From Kocuria marina (GTDB lineage Bacteria > Actinomycetota > Actinomycetes > Actinomycetales > Micrococcaceae): 64,000 nucleotides of DNA. The stretch covers positions 434,001 to 498,000 of the forward strand of contig BMZV01000001.1 of assembly GCA_014652975.1 (NCBI GenBank). The letters are read 5' to 3'. Positions 34,078 to 42,277 of this stretch are shown piece by piece. The position numbers and the translations under genes were made by a program. The notes under the pieces were generated by a model, which saw nothing but the letters and a program-made list of their open reading frames with translations, was not told where the DNA came from and made no database searches. The stretch's first letter is position 1. Every line of letters begins with the position of its first letter.

Positions 34078-34181
34078 CTCATCGTACGACTTGCCCGGAC
34101 GTGGCGCACACCGCCCCGCCGAGACCACACTCTCGATCCGGGAACCACGGTTCCGATCCGGCCCCACCCCTTGGAGAACGC

Positions 34182-35852
34182 GTGAACACCTTTACCGCCG
34201 CGACCGACGCCGTGGGCGGCAGCGTCGGGCTGTCCGCCCTGGTCGGCTGCCTGCCCCTGCTGACCTTCTTCGTGATGCTGCTGGCCTTCAAGGCCAGCGC
34301 CTACGTGGCGGGGCTGACGTCCCTCGCCGTGGCCCTGCTGGTGGCCATCCTGGGCTTCGGCATGCCAGCGCACCTCGCCGCACTGACCGCCACCCAGGGC
34401 GCCGTCTACGGACTGTTCCCGATCGTGTGGATCGTGGTCATGGCCCTGTGGTTCTACCAGGTGACCGTGCTCTCCGGGCGTTTCGAGGACCTGCGCACCA
34501 TCTTCGACACCATCGGGGGCGGTGACCTGCGCATCCAGGCCATGCTCATCGCGTTCTGCTTCGGCGGTCTGCTCGAGGCTCTCGCAGGCTTCGGTGCCCC
34601 CGTGGCGATCACCGCCACGATGATCCTGGCCCTCGGCCTCAAGCCGCTCAAGACGGCCACCCTGGTGCTGATCGCCAACACCGCCCCGGTGGCCTTCGGC
34701 GCGATCGCCATCCCCATCACCACCGCGGGCACGCTCACGGATCTGGACCCCGCCCACATCGGTGCCGTGGTGGGGCACCAGGCCCCGTTCTTCGCGTTCG
34801 TGGTCCCCTTCTTCCTGCTGCTGATCGTCGACGGCGCCCGCGGTCTCAAGCAGGCCTGGCCCGCCGCCCTCGTGGTGGGCGGCAGCTTCGCGATCGCCCA
34901 GTGGTGGTGCGCCACGCACTTCTCGTACGAGCTCACCGACGTGGTGGCGTCCCTCGCCGGGCTCGCCGGTGTGGTGATCCTCATGCGCTTCTGGCGTCCC
35001 AAGGGCGCCGAGGCCGTGCGCGCGGACCTGGGCGTCTCCCGCCCGGAGGATGCTGCGGTGCTCACGGCCGGGCGCGTGTGGATGGCAGTGCTGCCCTACC
35101 TGCTGGTGGTGGCCGTCTTCGGCGTCGCCAAGCTCTGGACCGCCGGGGTCAATGTGCCCAAGGCGCTGGCGTCCACGGACGTCAAGATCCCGTGGCCCGG
35201 CCTGAACGGGCACCTGCTCAATGCCAAGGGCGAAGCCATCTCGGGCACGGTCTACTCTTTCCAGTGGCTCTCCAGCCCCGGCACGCTGCTGCTCATCACC
35301 GGCCTGCTGGTGGCCGTGATCTACGCCCTGTTCAACCACCACGGGATGTTCCGACTCTCGATCGCGGATGCCCTTGCCGAAATCGGACGCAGCTTCTGGA
35401 AGATGCGTTTCTCCGCCCTGACCATCATGTCCGTGCTGGCACTGGCCTACGTGATGAACTTCTCCGGCCAGACCCTGGCGATCGGCACGTTCGTGGCCGG
35501 TCTTGGCGCGGCGTTCGCGTTCTTCTCCCCCGTGCTGGGCTGGGTGGGCACCGCGGTCACCGGTTCGGACACGTCCGCCAACGCACTGTTCGCCAACCTG
35601 CAGAAGACCGCGGCCCTGGGGTCTGGGCTGGACCCGCACCTGATGACCGCCGCGAACACGTCCGGCGGTGTGGTGGGCAAGATGATCTCGCCGCAGTCAC
35701 TGGCCATCGCGTCCTCAGCGGTGGGCATGCAGGGCAAGGAGTCTCAGATCTTCCGCTCCGTGGTCCCGTGGTCCCTGGGCATGCTGCTGGTGCTGTGCTG
35801 CCTGGTGTTCCTGCAGTCCAACGTGCTCGCATGGATGCTGCCCGCCGCCTGA
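34182..35852 (+). CDS. lldP: L-lactate permease
   Basis: 556 residues from GTG 34182 behind GGAG. Upstream in-frame codons are not membrane-like. There are about 13 membrane segments. The family blocks GGLLEALAGFGAPVAITA, TAVTGSDTSANALFANLQ and ANTSGGVVGKMISPQS are all present. It imports lactate (or glycolate) with protons. It is divergent from lutABC and followed by its likely regulator. Confidence 0.94.
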   Translation: MNTFTAATDAVGGSVGLSALVGCLPLLTFFVMLLAFKASAYVAGLTSLAVALLVAILGFGMPAHLAALTATQGAVYGLFPIVWIVVMALWFYQVTVLSGRFEDLRTIFDTIGGGDLRIQAMLIAFCFGGLLEALAGFGAPVAITATMILALGLKPLKTATLVLIANTAPVAFGAIAIPITTAGTLTDLDPAHIGAVVGHQAPFFAFVVPFFLLLIVDGARGLKQAWPAALVVGGSFAIAQWWCATHFSYELTDVVASLAGLAGVVILMRFWRPKGAEAVRADLGVSRPEDAAVLTAGRVWMAVLPYLLVVAVFGVAKLWTAGVNVPKALASTDVKIPWPGLNGHLLNAKGEAISGTVYSFQWLSSPGTLLLITGLLVAVIYALFNHHGMFRLSIADALAEIGRSFWKMRFSALTIMSVLALAYVMNFSGQTLAIGTFVAGLGAAFAFFSPVLGWVGTAVTGSDTSANALFANLQKTAALGSGLDPHLMTAANTSGGVVGKMISPQSLAIASSAVGMQGKESQIFRSVVPWSLGMLLVLCCLVFLQSNVLAWMLPAA

Positions 35853-36026
35853 GCACTCCTGAGATACCAGACCGTCCGGGCGCCGCGGAGCTGCGGGCAC
35901 CCCGGGGACGCCGAGCGCCACGGGGCTCAGCACGCCCTGGCACCCGCAACCCTGTGGGCACCGTGAGGAGACCGGTCCGGCGGCACCTCGCCGCAACGGA
36001 CCACGGACCCGCCCCGAGAGGAATCA

Positions 36027-36794
36027 ATGAGCACCACCCCCGCCTACACCCTCGTGCTGGACTGGCTCGAACACCAGTTGCGCACGGGCGGGCTGCACGT
36101 GGGCGACAAGCTCCCCGCCGAACGCGCGCTCGCCGAGGACTTCGGCATCTCCCGGGCGTCGGTACGGGAGGCCGTGCGGATCCTCGCGGCCATGGGGCTC
36201 GTACGGACGGCCACGGGCTCGGGCCCGCAGTCCGGGGCCTCCGTTATCTCGGACCCCTCCGCGGCGCTCGGCTGGGCCCTGCGGATGCACATTGCCACCC
36301 GTTCCTTGCCGGTCGCGGACGTGGTGGGCACACGCGTGCTGCTGGAGAGCCACGCGAGTCTTGAGGCGGCGTCGTCGACCGATCCGCACCGGGACGAGAT
36401 CCTTGCGCAGGCCGGCGAACTGCTCGACCGCATGGACGACCCCGAGGTGAGCGACGCCGAGTTCCACGCGCTGGACGCGCAGTTCCACGTGCGCCTCGCA
36501 TCCCTGAGCGGGAATGTGGTGCTCGAGACGATCATGGCGTCCCTGCGCGAGGCCACGATCGGGTACGTCCAGGAGACGGTCGCGAAGGTCACGGGCTGGC
36601 CGGAGATCCGCGCGCACCTGCAGCAACAGCACCGCGCGATCCTGCGCGCGACCACCGAACGCGACGGCGCCCTGACCGCGCGCCTGCTGCGCGAGCACAT
36701 CATGTGGTTCTACGGCTTCGTGCCGGATGCGACCGGCACGGCCGACCAGGACCGAGCCAACCACGACCGCGCCGCGCATGACCGCGCCGAATAG
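36027..36794 (+). CDS. FadR-subfamily GntR regulator, probable LldR
   Basis: 255 residues, behind GAGAGG. The winged HTH (GGLHVGDKLPAERALAEDFGISRASVREAVRILAAMGLV) is N-terminal, and an FCD ligand domain (about 100-235) contains the metal-type Asp/His positions (DAQFHVRLA, HRAIL). With lldP and lut next door and palindromes of the LldR type in their promoter, it most likely represses them until lactate binds (inference). The C-terminus is a decaying repeat (DRANHDRAAHDRAE), continuous with repeats after the stop. Confidence 0.85.
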   Translation: MSTTPAYTLVLDWLEHQLRTGGLHVGDKLPAERALAEDFGISRASVREAVRILAAMGLVRTATGSGPQSGASVISDPSAALGWALRMHIATRSLPVADVVGTRVLLESHASLEAASSTDPHRDEILAQAGELLDRMDDPEVSDAEFHALDAQFHVRLASLSGNVVLETIMASLREATIGYVQETVAKVTGWPEIRAHLQQQHRAILRATTERDGALTARLLREHIMWFYGFVPDATGTADQDRANHDRAAHDRAE

Positions 36795-36972
36795 GACCGG
36801 GCCCGGCAGGACTGAACTGAACGGGACTGAGCCGGGTAGAAACCGAGCCGAACGGGACTGAACGACCCGGCAGCGAACGGTCTCGAGACCGGCTACGACC
36901 GACCCGGGCGTCAGCGTCGGATCGATGAAGGGGCGCCGTTGACCCGCACGTCGGAAACTCCCCTGACAAAGG
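36795..36972. repeat. Degenerate tandem repeats behind the lldR-like gene
   Basis: The 12-mer GAACGGGACTGA occurs at 36819-36830 and 36850-36861. Related GACCGGGCC and GAGCCGGGT units fill the gap and extend back into the last codons of the regulator. No gene is supported between 36795 and 37294. Confidence 0.6.
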
Positions 36973-37009
36973 AAAAACCCCGGCGCCTCCTGGCCGGGAG
37001 GCGCCGGGG
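36973..37009 (-). terminator. Strong terminator for the minus-strand response regulator
   Basis: The stem CCCCGGCGCCTCC/GGAGGCGCCGGGG with loop around TGGCC is flanked on the plus 5' side by AAAAA, which is a T-run on the minus strand. It can also end transcription from the lldR side. Confidence 0.8.
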
Positions 37010-37186
37010 TCAGGCTTGCATCCGCCCTGGCCCGCTGACGCGACGGAGGACCTCGGAACTGCACGCGAGGTGATCCAGGCCTCGCGGAGCTCTGTCACAA
37101 GGGGGTACGAGGACCCCCGCCGCGAGTTCAGCGGTCCGCTCCTACTCGGGGCCGCACGCCGTACACTCGCTCGACCCCCGTGGAGC

Positions 37187-37212
37187 GGTGGACATCTCTT
37201 CCGATGTCCACC
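37187..37212. terminator. Second hairpin between the terminator and the response regulator
   Basis: GGTGGACATC and GATGTCCACC form a perfect 10-bp stem with a six-base loop, 80 bases behind the regulator stop. It has no T-run, so it may be a processing or attenuation structure. The rest of 37010-37294 shows nothing recognisable. Confidence 0.4.
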
Positions 37213-37294
37213 ACTAACTGTGCCGTACCGGGGACCCGCGCCACCATGGCCATTCGGCCAGTCTTCGAGCGTGAACCTGAAGGTAACCTGGGAA

Positions 37295-38041
37295 TCAGGT
37301 CAGGTGGGGGTACCGCTCGTCGTCCAGCTCGGGATGCACGAGGCCCCACTGGATGCCCGAGATCAGCACCTGGACCCGATCCCGCACCGCGAGTTTCTCG
37401 CACAGATGGGACACGTAGGCCTTCACACTGCCGTGCGAGACGGACATGCGCTCGGCGATCTCATTGTTGTTGAGCCCCTTGGCGATCCACTCGAGCGTTT
37501 CGAGTTCGCGCGGCGAGAGCTTGGGCGCGTCCGGGTGGGGTCCCCGGGATGCGGGTTCGACGGCGCCGGCCGCCGCCGCGCGCAGGTGACCGCGGCGCAC
37601 GGAGGGCACCGGGACGTCCCCCAACACGTTGTTGGCCAGCGAGCTGGCCACGGACGGGGACAGCGCGAGTTCGTCCTCGCGGATCAGGCTCACGGCGGAG
37701 ACGATCTCGTCGTGCCGGGCGTCCTTGACGAGGTACCCGGAGGCTCCCGCGCGCAGAGCGGGGACCACGTACTCGAGGGTCGAGAACGTGGTCAGCGCGA
37801 GCACCTTGGTTTCCGGGCAGCGCTGCACGATCTCCCCGGTGGCCTCGATCCCGTCCATCCCCGGCATACGGATGTCCATGAGCACCACGTCAGGGCGCAG
37901 TTCCAGGCACGTGGCCACGGCCTTCGCGCCGTCCGAGGCCTCCCCCGCGACCTCGAAACCCGGCTCCGCGCGGAACAGGTTCGCGAGGGCGTCACGCATG
38001 AGCGGATGATCGTCCACCAAGAGAAGCCTGCACAAATCCAT
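37295..38041 (-). CDS. NarL/LuxR-type response regulator
   Basis: 248 residues from ATG 38041. The receiver domain has Asp10-Asp11, the phosphorylated Asp56 in VLMDIRMPGMDG, a switch Thr in LALTTFS and the Lys in YLVKDA. A linker of about 40 residues joins it to the GerE-type HTH (LSPRELETLEWIAKGLNNNEIAERMSVSHGSVKAYVSHL split over 177-215). It is the partner of the divergent kinase. Only 22 bases separate its start from that of the peptide gene. Confidence 0.92.
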   Translation of the reverse strand: MDLCRLLLVDDHPLMRDALANLFRAEPGFEVAGEASDGAKAVATCLELRPDVVLMDIRMPGMDGIEATGEIVQRCPETKVLALTTFSTLEYVVPALRAGASGYLVKDARHDEIVSAVSLIREDELALSPSVASSLANNVLGDVPVPSVRRGHLRAAAAGAVEPASRGPHPDAPKLSPRELETLEWIAKGLNNNEIAERMSVSHGSVKAYVSHLCEKLAVRDRVQVLISGIQWGLVHPELDDERYPHLT

Positions 38042-38063
38042 GGCCTGATCATAAACTGAGCGC
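38042..38063. promoter_or_regulatory. Overlapping divergent promoters, probably leaderless on both sides
   Basis: On plus, TAAACT (38052-38057) ends six bases before the peptide ATG. On minus, TATGAT (38053-38048) ends six bases before the regulator ATG. Both fit an actinobacterial -10 with transcription starting at the start codon, and neither gene has room for a ribosome site. The two -10 elements share bases, so the promoters must compete. Confidence 0.55.
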
Positions 38064-38258
38064 ATGACTGAGCACTCGTCCCCCGTGACCACCACCACTT
38101 CGACCCGCACACGCTGGGTGCGCACCGCCACCGCGGCCCTGCTGAGCGGAGCCCTCATCCTCAGCGCGGCGCCGGCGCACGCCGCGTCCCCCACAGTCCC
38201 GCGCGGCCCCACGAACGTGATCTGCCACTACTGGCCCGTTCTCTGCCCCAACCGGTGA
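38064..38258 (+). CDS. Small secreted peptide with two cysteines, coupled to a sensor kinase
   Basis: 64 residues. Residues 1-20 are polar with Arg, 21-40 form a hydrophobic signal core ending SAAPAHA, and cleavage is expected after Ala40. The mature part would be 24 residues, Pro-rich, with Cys54 and Cys61 framing HYWPVL and a basic end (PNR). A disulfide would give an eight-residue ring. The last codon overlaps the GTG of the histidine kinase gene (GTGA), so the two are cotranslated. I do not recognise the family. It could be an exported signal sensed by the kinase, or an accessory envelope peptide. Confidence 0.7.
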   Translation: MTEHSSPVTTTTSTRTRWVRTATAALLSGALILSAAPAHAASPTVPRGPTNVICHYWPVLCPNR

Positions 38259-39439
38259 TCCCGGGGGGTACTGCTATCGGGGTGGACCCCGCCCCTCGAT
38301 CCGGCGGTATGCCGAGCTGGCTGCGTGTCGTCGTGGTGCTCTTCGCCGCGGTGGCACTGCTCGACGACCTGCGGTCCATGCCGTGGTCGTTCATGCCCCC
38401 GGCACCCGCCGTGCTCTCGAGCAGTTTCCTGGTCCTGAGCTACGGGGCCGTGGCGCTGCTCGCATGGTCGCCCCTCGCGAGCGCCGTGGCCATCACGCTG
38501 TCGTACGTGTTGGCCACGGTCTTGCACGACTACGCCCTGGCCCTGTTGTGCGGGTGCGTCGTGATGGTCGCGGTGCTCGCGATGCTCTCCCGCGGGACCG
38601 CGCTGGCCCACCTCGCGGTCACCGCCACGTGGATAGTCGTGTCCGCGGGGGTGCTGCGCAATTCCGATTTCGTGTGGACCGTGGGCATCCCCCTGGGTGT
38701 GTCCGCGCTGATCGGTGCGGCCGTGCGGTTCTTCGTGACCCAGTACCGGCTCAACACCCGCCGCCTCGCGGTTCTGGAGGTCACCCACCAGCGGCTGCGG
38801 GAGCAGGAACGGCTCGCCCTGGCCCGGGACCTGCACGACGTGGTCGCGCACGAACTGACCCTCGTGACCATGCAGGCTGCGGGGTCCCACCGGCAGCAGG
38901 ACCCCAGGGAACTGCACCGCACGATCGACATGATGGACTCCGCCGCCCGCTCCGGGCTGCATGAGCTGCGCACGCTGCTGCACATCCTGCGGGACTCCCC
39001 CGGCGCCCCGGACGAGCGGGACAGCAGTTCCGGGCTCACCACGGGGTCCCTGTACGGCGTGGCCCGGGCACTCGCGGCGAGCCTCGAACGCGCCGCACTC
39101 GTGCCGGAGCTCGAACTGGGTGACGGCCTGGACGAGATCCCCACGTCCATCCGCGGCACCGCGGCCCGGGTGCTGCAGGAGGCCTCGACCAACATGATCA
39201 AGTACGCGCCCACGGGTTCCCGGTGCGCCCTGCGGGTGTTCGTCCGGGACGGCGCCGTGCACGTCCACGCCGAGAACCAGATCCGCCGGGGTGCCGGCAC
39301 CGACTCCGGGCGCAGGGAACTGACCTCCGCGTTCGGGCTGCGCGGCATCCAGGAACGGGTCGCCCTGCTCAACGGTCAGGTGGAGTACGGTCCGCGCAAT
39401 GCCGTGTGGCACCTGGACGTGCGGATCCCGGTCGCGTGA
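38255..39439 (+). CDS. HisKA_3-type sensor histidine kinase
   Basis: 394 residues from GTG 38255. Residues 20-165 hold about five or six membrane segments with very short loops and no large extracellular domain. The dimerisation helix ERLALARDLHDVVAHELT places the phospho-His at 194. The ATPase domain has an N box (LQEASTNMIKYAP) and a late G box (GLRGIQERV), but the usual DxGxG is replaced by AENQI. It is paired with the divergent response regulator. The next gene overlaps its stop (GTGA). Confidence 0.9.
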   Translation: MIPGGTAIGVDPAPRSGGMPSWLRVVVVLFAAVALLDDLRSMPWSFMPPAPAVLSSSFLVLSYGAVALLAWSPLASAVAITLSYVLATVLHDYALALLCGCVVMVAVLAMLSRGTALAHLAVTATWIVVSAGVLRNSDFVWTVGIPLGVSALIGAAVRFFVTQYRLNTRRLAVLEVTHQRLREQERLALARDLHDVVAHELTLVTMQAAGSHRQQDPRELHRTIDMMDSAARSGLHELRTLLHILRDSPGAPDERDSSSGLTTGSLYGVARALAASLERAALVPELELGDGLDEIPTSIRGTAARVLQEASTNMIKYAPTGSRCALRVFVRDGAVHVHAENQIRRGAGTDSGRRELTSAFGLRGIQERVALLNGQVEYGPRNAVWHLDVRIPVA

Positions 39440-39774
39440 GTGACACCCCGGACGCCCCGAGGACCGGGACGGACGCGGTCGAGGCCGTGCGCGGCGTCGT
39501 CGTCGCGATCCCACCGGGCGCGGTGCTCAGCTACGGGGACGTGGCGGAACTCGCGTGGTTGAGCACCCCGCGGCTCGCGGCGCGGATCATGGCCATGGGC
39601 CTGGCCGGGACGGACGTCCCGTGGTGGCGTGTGGTGCGCGCGGACGGCACGCTGCCCGACCACCTGCAGATCACTGCGCGGGAACACTACGAACGCGAGG
39701 GCACGCCCCTGCGCGAGACCGACGCCCATTGGGTCCGCGTGGATATGCGCACCGGGCGCTGGGACGGCCGGTGA
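39436..39774 (+). CDS. Alkyltransferase-like protein (MGMT C-terminal domain, no active-site Cys)
   Basis: 112 residues from GTG 39436. The fold matches the DNA-binding domain of O6-alkylguanine transferase (IPPGAVLSYGDVAELAW, PRLAARIMAMGL), but the PCHR motif is PWWRVV, with Trp in place of the reactive Cys. Such ATL proteins bind alkylated guanine and hand it to nucleotide excision repair. GTGA overlap links it to the kinase gene, although the functions seem unrelated. Confidence 0.88.
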   Translation: MSDTPDAPRTGTDAVEAVRGVVVAIPPGAVLSYGDVAELAWLSTPRLAARIMAMGLAGTDVPWWRVVRADGTLPDHLQITAREHYEREGTPLRETDAHWVRVDMRTGRWDGR

Positions 39775-39778
39775 GCAC

Positions 39779-39796
39779 CGGCGCGTGAGCGCGCCG
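39779..39796 (+). terminator. Short hairpin after the ATL gene
   Basis: CGGCGCG-TGAG-CGCGCCG, a 7-bp GC stem four bases behind the stop, between the convergent ATL and purC genes. Confidence 0.45.
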
Positions 39797-39870
39797 ACGC
39801 GTCAGTCTCGACAAAGTAGGACCCGCGCTGCCGCCAGCCTAGCGCCGGGCAGGATCCGTACTCGGCCGGA

Positions 39871-40842
39871 TCAGTACTCGGGCGGGCCGGCGACCTCGAA
39901 GAACGGGCCGCGGGCGTCGAACACCCGACCGGTGAGCCGCTCGTACGCCTCCACGTAGCGCTCGCGCGTCTTGGCCACGACCTCCTCGGGCAGCTCGGGC
40001 ACGGGGCCCTGGCCGTCCCACCCGGAGGCGTCCGAGCGCAACCAGTCCCGCACGTACTGTTTGTCGAAGGACGGTTGCGGGCGGCCCGGCTTGTAGGTCT
40101 CCAGGTCCCAGAACCGTGAGGAGTCCGGGGTGAGCACCTCGTCCCCCAGGGTGATGGCCCCGCGGTAGGAGTCCAGGCCGAACTCCACCTTGGTGTCCGC
40201 CACGATGATCCCCCGCTCCCGGGCGATCCGCTCGGCGCTCGAGTAAATCTTCAGGGACAGCTCCCGCAACCGGTCCGCCACGGAATTGCCCACCACGTTC
40301 GCCATTTCCTGATATGTGATGGGCTCGTCGTGCTCCCCCAGTTCGGCCTTGCCCGTGGGGGTGAAGATGGGCTGCTCCAGCCGGTCGCCGTCCTCGAGGC
40401 CCTCCGGCAGCTCGATCCCGCACACCGACCCGGTGGCGCGGTAGTCCTTGAGCCCGGAGCCGGTGAGATACCCGCGCACGATGTTCTCCACGGGAAACAT
40501 AGACAGGTTCTTGCACACGACCGCGCGCCCGCGCACGGACTCGTGAACGTCCGTGGTCAGGATGTGGTTCGCGATCCCGTCCAACTGCTGGAACCACCAC
40601 AGGGACAACTGGGTGAGGATGACGCCCTTGTCCGGGATGGTGGTGGGCAGCACCTGGTCGAACGCGGAGATCCGGTCGCTCGCGACCACGAGCACGGCAC
40701 CGGCGCGGTACTCGGCGTCGTCGTGGATCGCCACACCCGTGGCGCTGAGGCGGGAGTCGTCCGGGACGTAGAGTTCCCGGACCTTGCCGGAGTAGACGTG
40801 CTTCCAGCCCGGGATCTCGAGGGGTATGCCGTGCTCGCTCAT
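39871..40842 (-). CDS. purC: Phosphoribosylaminoimidazole-succinocarboxamide synthase (SAICAR synthetase)
   Basis: 323 residues, the long form of the enzyme. VYSGKVRELY at the N-terminus is the ATP-binding loop; VVASDRISAFDQVL, PVENIVRGYLTGSGLKDY and DTKVEFGLD are family blocks. It ligates aspartate to CAIR. Its start overlaps the purD stop (ATGA). Confidence 0.96.
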   Translation of the reverse strand: MSEHGIPLEIPGWKHVYSGKVRELYVPDDSRLSATGVAIHDDAEYRAGAVLVVASDRISAFDQVLPTTIPDKGVILTQLSLWWFQQLDGIANHILTTDVHESVRGRAVVCKNLSMFPVENIVRGYLTGSGLKDYRATGSVCGIELPEGLEDGDRLEQPIFTPTGKAELGEHDEPITYQEMANVVGNSVADRLRELSLKIYSSAERIARERGIIVADTKVEFGLDSYRGAITLGDEVLTPDSSRFWDLETYKPGRPQPSFDKQYVRDWLRSDASGWDGQGPVPELPEEVVAKTRERYVEAYERLTGRVFDARGPFFEVAGPPEY

Positions 40843-42206
40843 GCCTGCTCCTCTGCTGTGGTCGCGGTGGGCGCCCCGGTGCGACCCGGCGTCCCGCCCG
40901 GGGCGTCCGTGGTGCCGGGACCCGGTTGGCCCCCGGGGACCGTGATCCGTCCCTCGGACGCGGCCAGTGCGATGTCGGTGCGGTAGTGCGATCCGGGAAG
41001 GGTGATGCGCTCCATCCCACGATAGCCACGCTCGCGCGCTTCCCGCAGGTCCGCCCCGCGGGAGACGACGGCGAGCACGCGCCCGCCCGCCGAGACGATC
41101 TCCCCGGCGGCGTTGCGGTCTGTGCCGGCGTGGATGACCCACGTGTCCGGGTCCTGGGCGGCCTCGGCCAGCCCCGTGATCACGTCCCCCTTGCGCGGGG
41201 CGCCCGGGTAGTTGTGAGCCGCGAGCACGATGGTCACGGACGCGCCGGAGGCCCACTGGAGCTCCTCGCGCTCGGACAACCGGCCCTGCGCGGCGTCGAG
41301 CAGCAGTTCGCCCAGCGGGGTTTCGAGCACCGCCAGGACGGACTGGGTCTCGGGATCGCCGAAGCGCGCGTTGAACTCGATGACCTGGATGCCGCGCTCG
41401 GTCACGGCGAGACCGCAGTAGAGCACCCCCACGAAGGGGGTGCCGCGGCGTCGCAGTTCGTCGATCACGGGGCGGGCCACGCGGCGCACGACCTCGTCCG
41501 TGAACCCCTCGGGCAGCCACTCGAGCGGCGTGTAAGCGCCCATGCCACCCGTGTTGGGGCCCTGGTCACCGTCGCGAACGCGCTTGAAGTCCTGGGCCGG
41601 TTGCAGTGGGACCACGTTCTCGCCGTCGCTGAGCACGAACAGGGACACTTCCGGGCCGTCCAGGAACTCTTCGACGACCACGGCACCGCCCGCGTCCAGG
41701 CACTCGCGCGCGTGGGCCTCGGCACGGTCCCGGTCCGGCGTGACCACCACGCCCTTGCCCGCGGCCAACCCGTCGTCCTTAACCACGTAGGGCGCACCGA
41801 AACGCTCGAAGGCCGCCCGCACGTCCGCGAGATCCGTCGTGGCCACCGATCGCGCGGTGGGGACACCCGCCGCCGCCATGATCTCCTTGGCGAACGCCTT
41901 GGAGCCCTCGATCCGCGCGGCCTGTGCGGACGGACCGAACACGGGGATGCCCGCACGAGTGAGGGCGTCCGCGACACCGGCGACGAGCGGTGCCTCCGGT
42001 CCCACGACCACGAGGTCCGCGTCCAACTCCCGAGCCAGCGCGACCACGGCCTCCGGGTCCTGCGCGTTGAGGGGATGTACCGGGACGTCCTGGGCGATCC
42101 CCTGGTTACCGGGTGCGCTGTGCACCTCGCTGACGTGCGGGTCCCGTAGCAGGGACGTGATCATCGCGTGTTCGCGGCCCCCTGGGCCCACCACCAAAAC
42201 CTTCAC
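40839..42206 (-). CDS. purD: Phosphoribosylamine-glycine ligase (GAR synthetase)
   Basis: 455 residues from GTG 42206. VLVVGPGGREHAM at the N-terminus, the ATP-grasp blocks (VVKDDGLAAGKGVVVT, EEFLDGPEVSLFVLSDG, DFKRVRDGDQGPNTGGMG) and NARFGDPETQ are intact. About 30 Pro/Gly/Thr-rich residues are added at the C-terminus. It is the first gene of purD-purC, divergent from the asparaginase gene by 71 bases. Confidence 0.96.
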   Translation of the reverse strand: MKVLVVGPGGREHAMITSLLRDPHVSEVHSAPGNQGIAQDVPVHPLNAQDPEAVVALARELDADLVVVGPEAPLVAGVADALTRAGIPVFGPSAQAARIEGSKAFAKEIMAAAGVPTARSVATTDLADVRAAFERFGAPYVVKDDGLAAGKGVVVTPDRDRAEAHARECLDAGGAVVVEEFLDGPEVSLFVLSDGENVVPLQPAQDFKRVRDGDQGPNTGGMGAYTPLEWLPEGFTDEVVRRVARPVIDELRRRGTPFVGVLYCGLAVTERGIQVIEFNARFGDPETQSVLAVLETPLGELLLDAAQGRLSEREELQWASGASVTIVLAAHNYPGAPRKGDVITGLAEAAQDPDTWVIHAGTDRNAAGEIVSAGGRVLAVVSRGADLREARERGYRGMERITLPGSHYRTDIALAASEGRITVPGGQPGPGTTDAPGGTPGRTGAPTATTAEEQA

Positions 42207-42277
42207 GCGCTCAGCGTATCGGCCACAGCCCCCGTCCGGGCAACGATTGCGCGGGCCACGCTGCCATACTGGAAGGT

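Larger units (their letters stand above)
33876..34181. promoter_or_regulatory. Divergent lutA/lldP control region
   Basis: 306 bases without a gene. For lldP, TTCACC (34021) and TACGCT (34044) are 17 bases apart. For lutA, a TATGAC (minus strand, 33923-33918) overlaps an operator-like site. The two operators are listed separately. Confidence 0.6.

Noticed and set aside
37128-37403. Possible 91-codon minus-strand gene downstream of the response regulator
   Set aside because: Its first codons overlap the regulator in another frame, the composition is Arg/Gly/Pro-rich, and it spans a hairpin. No ribosome site.
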